Source of the DNA: Acidobacteriota bacterium
GTDB taxonomy: Bacteria > Acidobacteriota > Terriglobia > 20CM-2-55-15
Length of the DNA: 7,241 nt
Direction: 5' to 3'
Assembly (NCBI GenBank): GCA_003222755.1
Contig: QHXA01000082.1
Span: 1,759 to 8,999 of the forward strand
Part shown: positions 6,050 through 7,241 of the stretch, piece by piece
Position numbering within the stretch: position 1 is the stretch's first letter
Layout: each line of letters starts with the position of its first letter
Translations under genes and position numbers: made by a program
The notes under the pieces: model-generated
Databases searched by the model: none
What the model was told of the DNA's origin: nothing
The model's input: only the letters and a program-made list of their open reading frames with translations

Positions 6050-6057
6050 CATTGAAC

Positions 6058-6450
6058 GTGAGCAGACGCCGTAGTTTTGAGGTCCCGGGACTCCGTCATG
6101 AGAACCCGATTCCCATGGGATCCATCATCGGCCCATTTATGATGAGCAGCGGAATATTTGGCATGGAGCCGGAAACGCGCAGGACTCCTCCCGATATCGA
6201 GAGCCAGTGCAGGCTGATGTTCGAGAACATGCGTCGCGTCATGGAGGCCGCGGGGGGCTCCGTGGAGGACATCATTAAAGTTGTCATCTGGGCCAAGGAC
6301 AAGTCGTTCAAAGAAGCGGTCAACAAAGAATGGCTGAAAATGTTCCCAGACGAGCATTCGCGTCCAGCACGCCACACGATGCTGTATCAAGGATTCTCCG
6401 GCGATACGCTCGTGCAGTGTGAAATTGTGGCCGTGCTTCCTGTCACATGA
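6058..6450 (+). CDS. RidA/YjgF/TdcF family protein
   Basis: A predicted 130-residue cytoplasmic protein of the RidA family. Family members form trimers and the best studied hydrolyse reactive enamine/imine intermediates from amino-acid dehydratases. The visible blocks are FMMSSGIFGMEPET, SQCRLMFENMRRVMEAAGGS, IIKVVIWAKD, RPARHTML and VQCEIVAVLP. With the GTG start chosen from the AGGAG site, the substrate-binding arginine of the PAR motif falls at residue 105, matching E. coli RidA numbering, and the glutamate of CEI at 122. The N-terminal part is less like archetypal RidA (there is no YSxA block), so it may belong to another Rid subfamily with a different substrate. The stop TGA shares bases with the ATG of the MFS gene (ATGA), indicating translational coupling. 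Confidence 0.9.
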   Translation: MSRRRSFEVPGLRHENPIPMGSIIGPFMMSSGIFGMEPETRRTPPDIESQCRLMFENMRRVMEAAGGSVEDIIKVVIWAKDKSFKEAVNKEWLKMFPDEHSRPARHTMLYQGFSGDTLVQCEIVAVLPVT

Positions 6451-7241
6451 AACAGCACGACGCCTATGCCGTGTGGCGCCTGCCCGCCTTCCGCCGCTAC
6501 TTCAGCGGACACATGATTCTCATCCTCGGGTGGCAGATGCAGAAAGTTGCCATCGGCTGGGAAATCTACGAGCGGTCGCATTCCGCAATGGCCTTGGGCT
6601 ACGCCGGACTCGCGCAATTCCTTCCACAAGTCCTATTGATGTTATTTGCCGGGCACGTCATCGACAGGCACAACCGGAAACATGTGTTCATGGCGGCGCT
6701 GACCGCCAATGCGCTGGCTGCAGCCGGGCTCGCGGTCAATGCGGCATGGGGCGGTTCGATTTACGTTCTTTATGCTTGTCTCTTCGCCTACGGTTCGGCG
6801 CGCGCTTTCATCATGCCCTCGCGGGCGGCGTTTCTTCCGGGCATCATTCCGCTGGAAATCTTCAGCACCGCCGTGTCGTGGAATTCCAGCGGGTTTGAGA
6901 TTTCATCAATGGCGGGGCCTGCAATCGGTGGACTCCTTATCGCGCTGTTTCAAAGCCCCACGCTGGTCTACACGATCAACGCAGCCGGGCAATTCATGTT
7001 CGTCGCATTGCTTGCGGGGATCACTTACAAACACGCGCAACCACAACGCCAGCCCGTTACGTTGCATTCATTTTCTGCGGGATTCCGGTTCGTGCGGAAG
7101 CAGAAGGTCGTGCTATCGGCAATGGCGCTCGACATGTTCGGGGTTCTTCTCGGCGGCGCTACGTCGATGATGCCGATTTACGCGAAGGACATCTTGAAGG
7201 TCGGGCCTCGCGGATTGGGATGGTTGATGACCGCGCCATCG
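6447..7241 (+). CDS. MFS transporter, EntS/MFS_3-like exporter, 3'-truncated by window edge
   Basis: The frame is open from ATG 6447 to the window end, with 265 codons and no stop; complete family members have about 400-430 residues. It is an integral inner-membrane protein with several hydrophobic segments, beginning after a short polar N-terminus (KQHDAYAVWRLPAFRRYFSG). The second cytoplasmic-loop motif A is seen as GHVIDRHNRKH (69-79). Further conserved blocks are GSARAFIMPSRAAFLP, then SGFEISSMAGPAIGGLL, and later MPIYAKDILKVGP-like sequence. These are typical of the MFS_3 group that includes the enterobactin exporter EntS. The first base of its ATG overlaps the RidA gene (ATGA, 4 bases), and the RidA 3' end serves as its leader. 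The cargo is unknown. The coupling hints at export of a metabolite or xenobiotic linked to the RidA partner, which is an inference. Confidence 0.9.
   Translation, partial: MKQHDAYAVWRLPAFRRYFSGHMILILGWQMQKVAIGWEIYERSHSAMALGYAGLAQFLPQVLLMLFAGHVIDRHNRKHVFMAALTANALAAAGLAVNAAWGGSIYVLYACLFAYGSARAFIMPSRAAFLPGIIPLEIFSTAVSWNSSGFEISSMAGPAIGGLLIALFQSPTLVYTINAAGQFMFVALLAGITYKHAQPQRQPVTLHSFSAGFRFVRKQKVVLSAMALDMFGVLLGGATSMMPIYAKDILKVGPRGLGWLMTAPS

Noticed and set aside
6052..6057. RidA start at TTG 6052
   Set aside because: AGGAG would be only 2 bases away; GTG 6058 has 8-base spacing and puts the key arginine at position 105.
5953..6390. 145-codon minus-strand ORF across the RidA gene and the divergent gap
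   Set aside because: It is antisense to conserved RidA blocks and overlaps the methyltransferase start; no recognisable domain.
6419..6898. 159-codon plus-strand ORF overlapping the MFS gene (with a similar one at 6709-7170)
   Set aside because: Arg/Cys-rich shadow translations; the true frame from 6447 gives a clear MFS protein open to the window end.

Overview
The window looks like a chromosomal segment of a moderately GC-rich, free-living bacterium. It carries eight protein genes, six complete and one cut at each end, and no rRNA, tRNA, CRISPR array or transposase. A malto-oligosyltrehalose trehalohydrolase paired with a GH133-type glycogen debranching enzyme, next to CsbD and hemerythrin stress genes, fits soil lineages such as Acidobacteriota. 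That assignment is an inference from gene content only, with low to moderate confidence.

Region by region. At 1-3606 (+) is a carbohydrate operon: the 3' part of treZ overlaps by 17 bases a complete amylo-alpha-1,6-glucosidase gene. Both act on glycogen or maltooligosaccharides, one debranching and the other releasing trehalose. At 3600-3859 is a non-coding palindromic element. Two mirrored REP-like units, each with two hairpins, flank a central palindrome that also reads as a bidirectional intrinsic terminator between convergent genes. At 3871-4608 (-) is a small stress operon, a CsbD-family gene followed by a hemerythrin HHE gene. At 4643-5473 (+) is a DUF72 gene, divergent from csbD. Its last ~22 codons lie antisense to the 3' end of the next gene. 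At 5400-5966 (-) is a PmtA-like phospholipid N-methyltransferase. At 6058-7241 (+) a RidA-family gene is coupled by ATGA overlap to an MFS exporter that runs off the window.

The carbohydrate operon (trehalose), CsbD and hemerythrin together suggest desiccation, osmotic or oxidative stress tolerance. The RidA/MFS pair suggests metabolite detoxification and export. The protein genes are recognisable families. The part least explained by known families is the nested palindromic element at 3600-3859.
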